Shown here one piece after another: positions 35,027-43,916 of a stretch of DNA of 64,000 bases. The stretch covers positions 105,223-169,222 of the forward strand of contig NZ_JAAKZF010000005.1 in assembly GCF_011045125.1 (NCBI RefSeq), written 5' to 3'. Numbering within the stretch: position 1 is the stretch's first letter; each line of letters opens with the position of its first letter. The notes under the pieces were generated by a model that saw nothing but the letters and a program-made list of their open reading frames with translations, had not been told where the DNA came from and ran no database searches. Source of the stretch: Allomesorhizobium camelthorni (GTDB lineage Bacteria > Pseudomonadota > Alphaproteobacteria > Rhizobiales > Rhizobiaceae). The translations under genes and the position numbers were made by a program.

Positions 35027-35656
35027 CTAATGGATGCGTCCGTGCTGGTTGAAATGCAGCTCGCACCAATGGGCGTAGCTGTCGGCAAGGGTGAGGGGCA
35101 CACTCCCGGACGATGTTGACCAGCCGCGGCCGACTTCGTTCTGATCGTATTCGAATCCGTTCGGCAGCACGATGCCGACACGGTGCTCGGCGCCGGTCAC
35201 CGGATTGAGGATCGGCTCGCCGCGGCCGGAGGCGACACCTTCCGCCTTGCATTGGGCGCGGCGGGCCTGCTTGTCGAGATCGATGCTGATCGCCGCATAA
35301 ATCGGATCGTGGACGGTTTCGCACATGGCGGTATAGACCGCCCAGAACGTCGCCATCGGGTCGGTCTCCTTGCCCGTCAGGATACTGAGGAGCGCCTCGC
35401 GCTGCGCGCCATCCGCGCGTTCGTCGATGATCGGCTGCAGGACGCCGCGGCCTTCGTGAACGGCGCCCGGCCAGGCGACGGCGATGGCCATGTTCAGGCC
35501 ATCGAGCTTCGCATCGCCGAAACGTCCGCTGTCGATCCTGAAGAATCCGATCGCCTGGCAATTGCCATGCGTCGGCAACGCATTGAATTGACAAGGGCAT
35601 GCATAGGAACAGTTGCAGTTTCCGAATTCCATCCCATGGAGTTCCCACTCAGTCAT
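35027..35656 (-). CDS. DUF1326 domain protein
   Basis: A 209-residue protein with Cys-rich N terminus MEFGNCNCSYACPCQFNALP, typical for DUF1326, and GNCQAIGFFRIDSGRFGD. The family has no settled function; its usual partner is the DUF2182 membrane protein, which is broken here, so this gene may be on its way out. The ATG at 35656 has AGGAGGAAGCA upstream. Confidence 0.9.
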   Translation of the reverse strand: MTEWELHGMEFGNCNCSYACPCQFNALPTHGNCQAIGFFRIDSGRFGDAKLDGLNMAIAVAWPGAVHEGRGVLQPIIDERADGAQREALLSILTGKETDPMATFWAVYTAMCETVHDPIYAAISIDLDKQARRAQCKAEGVASGRGEPILNPVTGAEHRVGIVLPNGFEYDQNEVGRGWSTSSGSVPLTLADSYAHWCELHFNQHGRIH

Positions 35657-35869
35657 TGCTTCCTCCTGCAAGATGAGCTTGCCGAAAATTCATGATCGGT
35701 AAGTTTCGCGACTGCTCTATCAGTCGCAGTAAGGTCATGAAGTGTACTACTGGGAGACAAATAAGTCGACCTTTGTCTTTCTGCATCGTATAGAAAAGCG
35801 GTGCCTCGCCCCAGGATGGCTGCAACCAATAGGCCAGCCTGATCAACTTGGGAAAGGTGCTGCGTTGAG

Positions 35870-36273
35870 GGGTTGCGGTTGGCCGGTCGCGCCGCCGATG
35901 CCAATGCCCTGCGTGTCGGGCGTCAGTTGCCTGACTGTTTTGTTCAGGATTTTCCGGTGCCGCCGCACGACGATACGGCGGTCAACCTGACCAATCCCAC
36001 CGTGCCGACCTTCATGCTGGCCATCCTGCCGCAATTCGTCGATTCGTGTCGTCCGGTTCGGCTAGAGTGCAACTGCTGGTATTTGAAGGGCACTGGCTTG
36101 CTGACGCTCGGATCGGCGGCTCTGGCCTCCAGCGCGGTAGGCGGCTGGCTCTCGCGCCACGGTTGCTGGTATGGCAGGAGCGTTTTGCAGACGCCGTGAT
36201 GATCGTGCTCGGGCTGCGCCTGCTTTTCGCCGGAGATGCGCCCAGGCATTGCGCTGAGGCGGGAAGTTCCTAA
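35870..36273 (+). pseudogene. Decayed LysE/RhtB-family transporter
   Basis: One frame carries AVNLTNPTVPTFMLAILPQF VD, the hallmark 'NP-K/T-PQF' helix of LysE/RhtB exporters; a shifted frame ends RFADAVMIVLGLRLLFAG, their usual last helix. The connecting part is frameshifted and the N-terminal helices are missing or unrecognisable. The interval 35657-35869 holds nothing else I can name. Confidence 0.6.
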
Positions 36274-36378
36274 CTGAATACCAAACCGATGGTAGCAGCG
36301 CCGCGTCAACCGAATAGACTTCACAACGGCGCGTCGGTAGAATCTTGTCGAAAGCATATCCCGGAAGGCGCCAGCCAT

Positions 36379-38142
36379 ATGGCCACTGAACACATTCGGC
36401 GCAGGCTTGCGGCGATCCTGGCAGCCGACGTGGTCGGCTACAGCCGGCTGATGGAGCGCGACGAGACGGCCACGCATACCGCGCTCACGGCGCGCTGGAA
36501 GGAGGTTCTGGACCCGCTCGTCGAGCAGCATCAGGGCCGCGTCTTCAAACGGACCGGCGACGGCGTGTTCGTCGAGTTCGGCAGCGCGGTCAACGCCGTG
36601 GAATGCGCGGCTGCGTTGCAAGGCGCGATGGACGCGGCAAACGAGGACATGCCGGAAGACCGGGCGATCGTGCTTCGCGTCGGCGTCAATCTCGGCGACA
36701 TCATGGTCGACGACAGCGATCTTTTCGGCGACGGCGTCAACATCGCCGCGCGCCTGGAGATGCTTGCCGATCCCGGCGGCGTGGCGATTTCGGACAGCGT
36801 CTACCAGCACGTGCACGGCCGCGTCGGGATCGATTTCGTCGATAGCGGCCTTCACGAGGTCAAGAACATCGAGCGCCCGGTGCATATCTGGACTTGGTCG
36901 CCGAACGGCCGGACGGAGGCGACTGCCAGGATTGTCGTCGAGGCCCCGCCGCCGCTTCCCGCAAAACCGTCGATCGCCGTCCTGCCGTTCGACAACATGT
37001 CGGGCGACCCGGAGCAGGGCTATTTCGCCGACGGCATCACCGAGGACATCATCACCGACCTGTCCAAAGTCTCGGGCCTGTTCGTGATCGCCCGAAATTC
37101 GTCCTTCGCCTACAAGGGCCAAGCGCCGGACATCCGCAAGGTGAGCCGCGAACTCGGCGTCCGCTACGTGCTGGAGGGCAGCGTGCGCAGGGCCGCCAAC
37201 CGCATCCGGATCAATGCCCAGATGATCGACGGCACGACCGGCGGTCATCTATGGGCCGAGCGCTACGATCGTGGCATCGAGGATATATTCGCGGTCCAGG
37301 ACGAGGTCACCCGCACCATCGTCAGCGCGCTCAAGGTGACGCTGACGCCCAGCGAGGAGACGCGGCGCGAGGGCCGCGCCAAGGTCGATCCCGAGGCTTA
37401 CGACCTGCTCGTCCGCTCCCGCGAGACGATGCTTCAGCTCAGCGCCCAGGCGTCCAGGGAAGCCCGCGGCATGCTGGAGCGCGTCGTTGCCATCGACCCG
37501 AACCTCGCGGCGGCATATGCCCGGCTTTCGATCATCACTTTCGCCGAATACGTCAACCAGTGGAACGAGGCCACGCCGGAAAATCTCACGCAGGCGATGC
37601 AACTGGCGCACAAGGCGATCGAGCTCGACGATACCGAGCCGCAGGCCCATATCTCGCTGGCAATCGCCCTTACCTGGATGCGGCGCCTGGAAGAGGCCGA
37701 AAGCTCCGCGGAGCGGGCGGTCGCGCTCGACCCCAATTCGGGCGACGCTTATACGTCGCTTGGCAACATAAGGGATTTCCAGGGCCGGCACGAAGACGCC
37801 GTGGCGCTTTATACGCGGGCCCACCGGCTCGACCCGCAATTCGACATGTCGCTGCATTTCCTCGGGCGGGCGCTGTTGACGCTCGGGCGCTTCGACGAGG
37901 CGGAGATCGCCTTCAGGAGGCGGCTGACGCTCGCCCCGCGCTCGGATATGACGCGCTTCTATCTCGCCTGCCTCTATGGCCGCACTGGCCGTCATGAGGA
38001 GGCGCGGCGCTATTGGCAGGAGACGCTGGAGGTCAATCCGAACTTCTCCGTCGGCCATCTGAAGCAGATCCTGCCCTACCGCGATCCGGACACGCTCGAC
38101 CGGCTGGTGGAAGGATTGCGCGAGGCGGGGATCTCGGTCTGA
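36379..38142 (+). CDS. Class III nucleotidyl cyclase with TolB-like and TPR domains
   Basis: A 587-residue protein in three parts. The N-terminal cyclase domain has LAAILAADVVGYSRLMERDE, VFKRTGDGVFVEFGSAV and GVNLGDIMVDDSDLFGDGVN. A middle FlgO/TolB-N-like domain begins PSIAVLPFDNMSGDPEQGYF ADGITEDIITDLSK. TPR units fill about residues 400-580. This architecture is common and multicopy in rhizobia; regulation of cAMP by protein contacts is inferred. The start at 36379 has GGAAGG upstream. Confidence 0.9.
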   Translation: MATEHIRRRLAAILAADVVGYSRLMERDETATHTALTARWKEVLDPLVEQHQGRVFKRTGDGVFVEFGSAVNAVECAAALQGAMDAANEDMPEDRAIVLRVGVNLGDIMVDDSDLFGDGVNIAARLEMLADPGGVAISDSVYQHVHGRVGIDFVDSGLHEVKNIERPVHIWTWSPNGRTEATARIVVEAPPPLPAKPSIAVLPFDNMSGDPEQGYFADGITEDIITDLSKVSGLFVIARNSSFAYKGQAPDIRKVSRELGVRYVLEGSVRRAANRIRINAQMIDGTTGGHLWAERYDRGIEDIFAVQDEVTRTIVSALKVTLTPSEETRREGRAKVDPEAYDLLVRSRETMLQLSAQASREARGMLERVVAIDPNLAAAYARLSIITFAEYVNQWNEATPENLTQAMQLAHKAIELDDTEPQAHISLAIALTWMRRLEEAESSAERAVALDPNSGDAYTSLGNIRDFQGRHEDAVALYTRAHRLDPQFDMSLHFLGRALLTLGRFDEAEIAFRRRLTLAPRSDMTRFYLACLYGRTGRHEEARRYWQETLEVNPNFSVGHLKQILPYRDPDTLDRLVEGLREAGISV

Positions 38143-38400
38143 AACCAGACCGGTCGGAGTTGCACGCAAGGTGTTCGCTGCTTCGAGAAAGCAAACGAGC
38201 TTTTTCCCTGCGGTGGACCCGGTAGGCGGTCTGATCTATAGCTTACCCAAGGCCATTGATGGGACCGGTGCACATCAGGTTTGGCGAGCCTTCAATCCGC
38301 GAATTTGTTTCGACATCAATGAGCGCAACGGCAGTGAATGGAACGCCAGCCCTCGCTGGCCTCAGGAACCTACCGGTTCCGGATCGGACCGCTTTCAGTC

Positions 38401-39474
38401 ATGATCAACTTTCAGAATCTGGATGACGGGCGGACGCTCGCGCAGGCGATCGTCAACACCATCCCCGAACCGTTCATCGTGCTCGACGATACGTTTCACG
38501 TGCTGGCTGCGAGTGCCTCGTTTTATCGGACCTTCAAGGTCGATCCCGAACATACGCAGGGCCGCCTCGTTTATTCATTGGGTGACGGTCAATGGGATAT
38601 TCCCGCCCTTCGCGTTCTCCTGGAAACCATAATTCCCGAACACGCCGCCATGGACGGTTTCGAGGTCGAGCATGATTTTCCGAATGTCGGCCGCAGGATC
38701 ATGCTGCTCAACGCCCGGCAGGTGATCTACGAGGACAGTTCAAGCAGGACGATTCTTCTGGCTTTCATGGATGTCACGGCCCGCCGCTCGATCGAACGGG
38801 AGAAGGAGTTGCTCCTCAAGCAAACCGAGGAACTGCTTCGCCAGAAGGACATTCTGCTTCAGGAAATGCAGCACCGCGTCGCCAACAGCCTTCAGATCAT
38901 CGCGAGCATATTGTTGTTGAAGGCGCGGGCCGTGCTGTCGGAGGAAACCCGCCAGCATCTGAAGGACGCACATCAGCGCGTAATGTCGGTGGCGGAGGTG
39001 CAACGGCACCTCCACGCATCCGATGGCATCGACCAGATCGAGGTTGGATCCTACCTGTCGACGCTTTGCGGCAGCCTGGCCTCATCGATGGTTGGTGAGA
39101 GCCAGCCCATTTCGGTCAAGGTCATGACCGACATGGGGACGATTGGATCCGACACGGCCGTCAGCCTCGGACTTATCGTCACCGAACTCGTTATCAACGC
39201 GGTCAAATATGCATTTCCCAACCCGAAGGACGACTCACTGATACTTGTCACCTACGAGATCGACGAGGAAGACTGGAAACTGACCGTCTCGGACAATGGC
39301 GTGGGGAAGATCGCCGGCGAAACTGCTGGCAACAAAACGGGGTTGGGGACGGCCATCGTGCAAGCGCTGGTGAAGCAGCTAAATGCCGAATTCGAATCGG
39401 TCAGCGGCGCGGACGGCATGAAAATTTCGATCACGCGGGCGACCTTCACATCGCATATGCCGCAGGCGGCCTGA
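38401..39474 (+). CDS. PAS sensor histidine kinase, HisKA_2 type
   Basis: A 357-residue soluble kinase. The N-terminal PAS-like domain (IPEPFIVLDDTFHVLAASAS) is followed by a short coiled helix, the phosphoacceptor in LLQEMQHRVANSLQIIASIL (His158) and an ATPase domain with TELVINAVKYAFP and SDNGVGK. This kinase type often signals in the general stress response of alphaproteobacteria. No membrane helix is present. The start is uncertain (38338 possible). No response regulator is adjacent. The 258 bases upstream hold only a palindrome at 38366-38381. Confidence 0.88.
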   Translation: MINFQNLDDGRTLAQAIVNTIPEPFIVLDDTFHVLAASASFYRTFKVDPEHTQGRLVYSLGDGQWDIPALRVLLETIIPEHAAMDGFEVEHDFPNVGRRIMLLNARQVIYEDSSSRTILLAFMDVTARRSIEREKELLLKQTEELLRQKDILLQEMQHRVANSLQIIASILLLKARAVLSEETRQHLKDAHQRVMSVAEVQRHLHASDGIDQIEVGSYLSTLCGSLASSMVGESQPISVKVMTDMGTIGSDTAVSLGLIVTELVINAVKYAFPNPKDDSLILVTYEIDEEDWKLTVSDNGVGKIAGETAGNKTGLGTAIVQALVKQLNAEFESVSGADGMKISITRATFTSHMPQAA

Positions 39475-39586
39475 GCCGGCGTCGCGCCAGCCGGCAAAGC
39501 CGGTTCGGCCGTGACGCATCAATGCTTGCTGGCTTGGGACGCCTATGCGATAGGGCTGTCCGAATAAAAATCGCGGAGACAGTCAC

Positions 39587-40405
39587 ATGGCGGGTGGACA
39601 GGGCCTCATGGCCGGCAAGCGCGGCCTCATCCTTGGCGTGGCCAACAACCGGTCGATCGCCTGGGGCATAGCCAAGGCCTGCGCCGACCAGGGCGCCGAG
39701 CTTGCGCTGACCTATCAGGGCGACGCTTTCAAGAAGCGCGTCGAGCCGCTGGCGGCGGAACTCGGCGCCCACATCGTCGGCCATTGCGACGTGACCGACG
39801 CGGCGAGCGTCGACGCGGTCTTCGACAATGTTTCCAAGTTGTGGGGCAAGCTCGATTTCGTCGTCCACGCCATCGCCTTCTCCGACAAGGAGGAACTCGA
39901 CGGTCGCTATGTCGAGACCACGCGCGCCAATTTCCTGCGCACCATGGACATCTCCGTCTATTCCTTCACCGACATCGCCAAGCGCGCCGAAGCGCTGATG
40001 ACCGATGGCGGGTCGCTGTTGACGCTCACCTATTACGGCGCCGAGAAGGTCATGCCGCATTACAACGTCATGGGCGTCGCCAAGGCGGCCCTGGAGGCCA
40101 GCGTGCGTTATCTCGCGGTCGATCTCGGCGGCAAGAACATCCGCGTCAATGCGATCTCGGCAGGCCCGATCAAGACGCTGGCCGCCTCCGGCATCGGCGA
40201 CTTCCGCTACATATTGCGCTGGAACGAGTACAATTCGCCTTTGAAGCGTACGGTCACGCCGGAGGAAGTCGGCGATTCCGGCCTGTATTTCCTGTCCGAC
40301 CTGTCGCGCGGCGTCACTGGCGAAATCCACCACGTCGATTCCGGCTATCATGTCGTCGGCATGAAGGCTGTCGACGCGCCGGACATCTCCACCGTCAAGG
40401 AGTGA
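39587..40405 (+). CDS. fabI: Enoyl-[acyl-carrier-protein] reductase (NADH)
   Basis: Reduces the enoyl-ACP in fatty acid elongation. The 272-residue SDR-like protein has LILGVANNRSIAWGIAKACA, the catalytic pair Tyr159 and Lys166 (HYNVMGVAK), and the SAGPIKTLAASGI segment, all typical of FabI. GGAGACAGTCAC precedes the ATG. Confidence 0.97.
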   Translation: MAGGQGLMAGKRGLILGVANNRSIAWGIAKACADQGAELALTYQGDAFKKRVEPLAAELGAHIVGHCDVTDAASVDAVFDNVSKLWGKLDFVVHAIAFSDKEELDGRYVETTRANFLRTMDISVYSFTDIAKRAEALMTDGGSLLTLTYYGAEKVMPHYNVMGVAKAALEASVRYLAVDLGGKNIRVNAISAGPIKTLAASGIGDFRYILRWNEYNSPLKRTVTPEEVGDSGLYFLSDLSRGVTGEIHHVDSGYHVVGMKAVDAPDISTVKE

Positions 40406-40463
40406 CGGCCGGTCTGCCTTATCCACGCTGTCCCGAAGTCACATCCCAGGTAGCCCCACCGCG

Positions 40464-41051
40464 ATGTTCCCGCTTGTCTATTTCGTGCGCCACGGCCAGA
40501 CGGACTGGAACACGGAAGGCCGCCTGCAAGGCCAGGCCGACACCGACATCACCGAGCTCGGCCGCCGCCAAGCCGACCGCAACGGCCGCAGGCTCGCCGA
40601 ACTGATCGGCAGGGCGGAGGGGTTCGACTTCGTCGCCAGCCCGATGCGCCGCACCCGCGAGACGATGGAGCGCGTCCGCGCCGCCATGGGCCTTCCGCCC
40701 GAGGATTACCGCACCGATGCGCGGCTGGTCGAAGTGCATTTCGGCGACTGGCAGGGCCACACATTCGTCGAGCTCGAATCGCGGCAGCCCGGATCGACCA
40801 TGGCCCGGTCGAAGGACAAATGGAACTTCGTGCCGCCCGGCGCGGAGGGCGAAAGCTATCAGATGCTGCTGGAGCGCGTGCGGCCCTGGTTCGAGGCGCT
40901 GGAGCGCCCAACGGTCTGCGTGGCGCATGGCGGAGTCATACGCACCGTGTTCCGGATGGTCGAGGATACGCCGGAACGGCAGGCCGCAAGGCTCGACGTT
41001 CCGCAGGATAAGGTGCTCAGGCTGTCGGACGGGCGTCTCGACTGGCTTTGA
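40464..41051 (+). CDS. Histidine phosphatase (phosphoglycerate mutase-like) family protein
   Basis: A 195-residue branch-1 histidine phosphatase. The phosphohistidine motif is VYFVRHGQTDWNTEGRLQGQ, with the second His in VCVAHGGVIRTVFRM and the acidic residue in EVHFGDWQGHTFVE. Its substrate is undetermined; the gene keeps its place between fabI and aroC in rhizobia. Confidence 0.92.
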   Translation: MFPLVYFVRHGQTDWNTEGRLQGQADTDITELGRRQADRNGRRLAELIGRAEGFDFVASPMRRTRETMERVRAAMGLPPEDYRTDARLVEVHFGDWQGHTFVELESRQPGSTMARSKDKWNFVPPGAEGESYQMLLERVRPWFEALERPTVCVAHGGVIRTVFRMVEDTPERQAARLDVPQDKVLRLSDGRLDWL

Positions 41052-41058
41052 GTCGGGG

Positions 41059-41307
41059 CTACTCGGACAGTTCCATGTCGGTGATGAGATTCTCGCCGCT
41101 GACCTCGTCATAAGCGAGCAGAACGTCCATGCCTTCCTTGAGCGCCCCGACGTCGAACTCGCCCGGCAACTTGTAGGACTTTCCGTCGTCCAGCGTGATC
41201 GTCAGCTTTTCGGTGTCGATGGCCTGGATCGTGCCTTCGGCCTCGGCGGCGAAGGCGGCGGTCGAAATCATCAGGGAAGCGGCTAAAACGCCAATCAGGG
41301 TGCGCAT
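41059..41307 (-). CDS. DUF1344 periplasmic protein
   Basis: An 82-residue protein with a cleavable signal (MRTLIGVLAASLMISTAAFA AEA) and a small beta-rich DUF1344 domain (GTIQAIDTEKLTITLDDGKS YKLP). It is convergent with the phosphatase gene. The ATG at 41307 has GAGGACGAGA upstream. Role unknown. Confidence 0.88.
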   Translation of the reverse strand: MRTLIGVLAASLMISTAAFAAEAEGTIQAIDTEKLTITLDDGKSYKLPGEFDVGALKEGMDVLLAYDEVSGENLITDMELSE

Positions 41308-41445
41308 TCTCGTCCTCGTTTTTCTTGCGCTTCGCATCTTCAGCGCGCGAAGGCGGGGGGCGGTTTGAAGAGAGCAGCATCAACGAGAATATGTCAAAAC
41401 TAAAACCGCTCCGATCACGGTTTGACCACCGCAAAAAACGTAGCT

Positions 41446-41542
41446 GGAGCGCCGCGCGCCCGTCCGGACGCGCAAGGTGCTCCAGCTCTTCTACGTGCGC
41501 ATGATCCTGTCCGAAAAATGATTCCACTTTTCGGGGTCATGC
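41446..41542. repeat. Composite hairpin repeat including GCATGATC-type copy 3
   Basis: An AGCTGGAGC/GCTCCAGCT inverted pair (41446-41454 and 41480-41488) is followed by GCATGATCC...GGTCATGC (41499-41542) with a CGAAAA/TTTTCG stem. It makes up most of the 285-base gap between the DUF1344 and aroC genes. It is related to the copies at 20598 and 27672. Confidence 0.8.
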
Positions 41543-41592
41543 GTTAGAACGCTGGCGTGAACCCGGCCCGCCGCCGGCGAGGCTATTTTGCG

Positions 41593-42693
41593 ATGTCGCA
41601 CAACACTTTCGGCCATCTGTTTCGCGTCACCACCTGGGGTGAGAGCCACGGCCCGGCCCTCGGCTGCGTGGTCGACGGCTGCCCGCCCGGCATCCGCTTC
41701 ACGCTGGCCGACATCCAGGGCGAACTGGACAGGCGCAAGCCCGGCCAGTCGCGCTTCGTCACCCAGCGCCGCGAGCCGGACGAGGTGAAGGTGCTGTCGG
41801 GCTTCGTCATGGATCCGGACGGCGAGACGATGATTTCGACCGGCACGCCGATCTCGATGATGATCGAGAATGTCGACCAGCGCTCCAAGGATTACGGCGA
41901 GATCGCCAGGCAGTACCGGCCCGGCCATGCCGACTACACCTATGACGCCAAATACGGCGTGCGCGACCATCGCGGCGGTGGCCGCTCCTCGGCGCGCGAA
42001 ACCGCCGCCCGCGTCGCCGCCGGGGCGATCGCACGCAAGGTCGTGCCGGGCATGTCCGTCCGCGGCGCCCTGGTTTCGATGGGCGTCAAGGACATCGACC
42101 GCTCGCGCTGGAACTGGAATTTCGTCCGCGATCCTGAAAACCCGTTCTTCACGCCCGACCCGGAGTCGGTGAAGATGTTCGCCGATTACCTTGACGGCGT
42201 GCGCAAGGCGGGCTCCTCGGTCGGCGCGGTGATCGATATCGTCGCCGAAGGCGTTCCGGCCGGGCTCGGCGCGCCAGTCTATGGCAAGCTCGACCAGGAT
42301 ATCGCGTCGAACCTGATGTCGGTCAATGCGGTCAAGGGTGTCGAGATCGGCGACGGCTTCGCTGCCGCCCGCATCACCGGCGAGGAGAACGCCGACGAGA
42401 TGCGCATGGGCAATGACGGCAAGCCGGTGTTCCTGTCCAACCATGCCGGCGGCATTCTTGGCGGTATCTCGAGCGGCCAGCCGATCGTCGCGCGCTTCGC
42501 GGTCAAGCCGACTTCCTCGATCCTGACCCCGCGCAAGTCGATCGATACCGATGGCAACGACGTCGACGTCACGACCAAGGGCCGCCACGATCCCTGCGTC
42601 GGCATCCGCGCCGTGCCGATCGGCGAGGCGATGGTTGCCTGCGCCATCGCCGACCATTATCTGCGTCATAGGGGACAGACGGGTAGAAAATGA
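41593..42693 (+). CDS. aroC: Chorismate synthase
   Basis: Last step of the shikimate pathway (EPSP to chorismate, needs reduced FMN). The 366-residue protein has [40 protein letters not shown] and [17 protein letters not shown], the three family signatures. The ATG at 41593 is preferred; 12 upstream codons lack a ribosome site. Its stop codon lies within a hairpin shared with the ribB leader. Confidence 0.97.
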   Translation: MSHNTFGHLFRVTTWGESHGPALGCVVDGCPPGIRFTLADIQGELDRRKPGQSRFVTQRREPDEVKVLSGFVMDPDGETMISTGTPISMMIENVDQRSKDYGEIARQYRPGHADYTYDAKYGVRDHRGGGRSSARETAARVAAGAIARKVVPGMSVRGALVSMGVKDIDRSRWNWNFVRDPENPFFTPDPESVKMFADYLDGVRKAGSSVGAVIDIVAEGVPAGLGAPVYGKLDQDIASNLMSVNAVKGVEIGDGFAAARITGEENADEMRMGNDGKPVFLSNHAGGILGGISSGQPIVARFAVKPTSSILTPRKSIDTDGNDVDVTTKGRHDPCVGIRAVPIGEAMVACAIADHYLRHRGQTGRK

Positions 42694-42749
42694 GTGAGTA
42701 GTGAATAGTGAATAGCGAGTGATGATTTCCATTACTCACTACTCACTCA
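42691..42749 (+). repeat. Inverted repeat spanning the aroC stop and ribB leader
   Basis: TGAGTGAGTAGTGA (42691-42704) is exactly complementary to TCACTACTCACTCA (42736-42749). Its first three bases are the aroC stop. The sequence is a simple GTGAGTAGTGAATAGT-type repeat. It may act as a terminator/attenuator or merely as a dispersed repeat; there is no U-tract. Confidence 0.7.
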
Positions 42750-42769
42750 AAGCGAGCGAAGCGAGCATC

Positions 42770-43870
42770 ATGCCCTACGACCAGAAAAAAATCGTCGAAG
42801 CCCTGCGCGCGTTCGAGCGCGGCGAGATCGTCGTCGTTATGGACGACGACAATCGCGAGAACGAAGGCGATCTGATCGTCGCGGCGGTGCATTGCACGCC
42901 GGAGAAGATGGCGTTCATCGTGCGCCACACGTCCGGCATCGTCTGCGCGCCGATGACGCGCGATGATGCACGGCGGCTGAACCTCTCGCCGATGGTCGCC
43001 GACAATGATTCCGCCCACACCACCGCCTTCACTGTAAGCGTCGATTTCAAGCACGGCACCACCACCGGCATTTCGGCCGACGACCGCACTCTGACGGTGC
43101 GCAACCTTGCCAACGGCAATGTCGGGGCGTCCGATTTCGTGCGTCCTGGCCATATCTTCCCGCTGATCGCGCGCGAGGGCGGGGTGCTGATGCGCTCGGG
43201 CCATACCGAGGCAGCGGTCGATCTTTGCAAACTGGCCGGCCTGCCGCTGGTCGGCGTGATCTCCGAACTGGTCAATGACGACGGGACGGTGATGCGCGGC
43301 CCGCAGGTTTCGGCCTTCGCCGAACAGAATGGACTGAAGCAGGTCTCGGTCGCCGATCTGATCGCCTACCGCCAGCGCCAGGAGACGCTGGTGCAGCGCG
43401 TCGAATGCTCCGACATCGACACGCCGGGCGGCAAGGCCAAGGCCTACACCTACACGTTGCCATGGGACATGATGCACCATCTTGCGATCGTGTTCGGCGA
43501 CATTCGCGACGGCGAGGAAGTGCCGGTGCGGCTGCATTCGGAGGATGTGGTTACCGACGTCTTCGGCACCGGCATGACGCTGCACGAAATCATGAAGTCG
43601 ATGGGCGAGCGCAAGCGCGGCGTCATCGTCTATCTGCGCGAAGGCTCCGTCGGCGTCGCCCACCAGCAGCGGGCGCGGCCGCTGCCCGGCGAGCGCGAGG
43701 ACCACGAGGAGGCGCGGCGGCGCGAAAGCGAATGGCGCGAAATCGGCCTCGGCGCGCAGATCCTCAAGGATCTCGGCATCTCGTCCATCAACCTGATCGC
43801 CTCGCGCGAGCGCCACTATGTCGGCCTCGAAGGGTTTGGCATCAGGATCGCCAGGACGGAGATTCTGTAA
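42770..43870 (+). CDS. ribB: 3,4-dihydroxy-2-butanone 4-phosphate synthase with degenerate RibA half (RibBX type)
   Basis: The N-terminal RibB domain makes the four-carbon riboflavin precursor from ribulose 5-phosphate: VVVMDDDNRENEGDLIVAAV, HTSGIVCAP and SGHTEAAVDL are all present. The C-terminal half is GTP cyclohydrolase II-like, but the zinc site (C-x10-C-x-C) is gone: RLHSEDVVTDVFGTGMTLHE lacks the cysteines. So the second half is probably not a cyclohydrolase. 366 residues. Start at 42770 (MPYDQKK). Confidence 0.95.
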   Translation: MPYDQKKIVEALRAFERGEIVVVMDDDNRENEGDLIVAAVHCTPEKMAFIVRHTSGIVCAPMTRDDARRLNLSPMVADNDSAHTTAFTVSVDFKHGTTTGISADDRTLTVRNLANGNVGASDFVRPGHIFPLIAREGGVLMRSGHTEAAVDLCKLAGLPLVGVISELVNDDGTVMRGPQVSAFAEQNGLKQVSVADLIAYRQRQETLVQRVECSDIDTPGGKAKAYTYTLPWDMMHHLAIVFGDIRDGEEVPVRLHSEDVVTDVFGTGMTLHEIMKSMGERKRGVIVYLREGSVGVAHQQRARPLPGEREDHEEARRRESEWREIGLGAQILKDLGISSINLIASRERHYVGLEGFGIRIARTEIL

Positions 43871-43880
43871 AAAAGACGAA

Positions 43881-43907
43881 GGGCTCCGATCACTTCGACC
43901 GGAGCCC
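43881..43907. terminator. Hairpin between convergent ribB and MFS genes
   Basis: GGGCTCCG (43881-43888) pairs with CGGAGCCC (43900-43907). It lies in the 46-base gap between two converging stops, preceded by an A-run (43869-43874) that would be a T-run for the opposite strand. Bidirectional termination is plausible. Confidence 0.65.
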
Positions 43908-43916
43908 TCAGTCAGG

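Noticed and set aside
35742..35990. Forward frame of 82 codons in the decay zone
   Set aside because: No family resemblance and no convincing ribosome site; it overlaps the LysE-type remnant region.
38366..38381. GGAACC-TACC-GGTTCC palindrome before the HisKA_2 kinase, considered as an EcfG-type promoter
   Set aside because: The GGAAC element is there, but no CGTT-like -10 is found at the required spacing.
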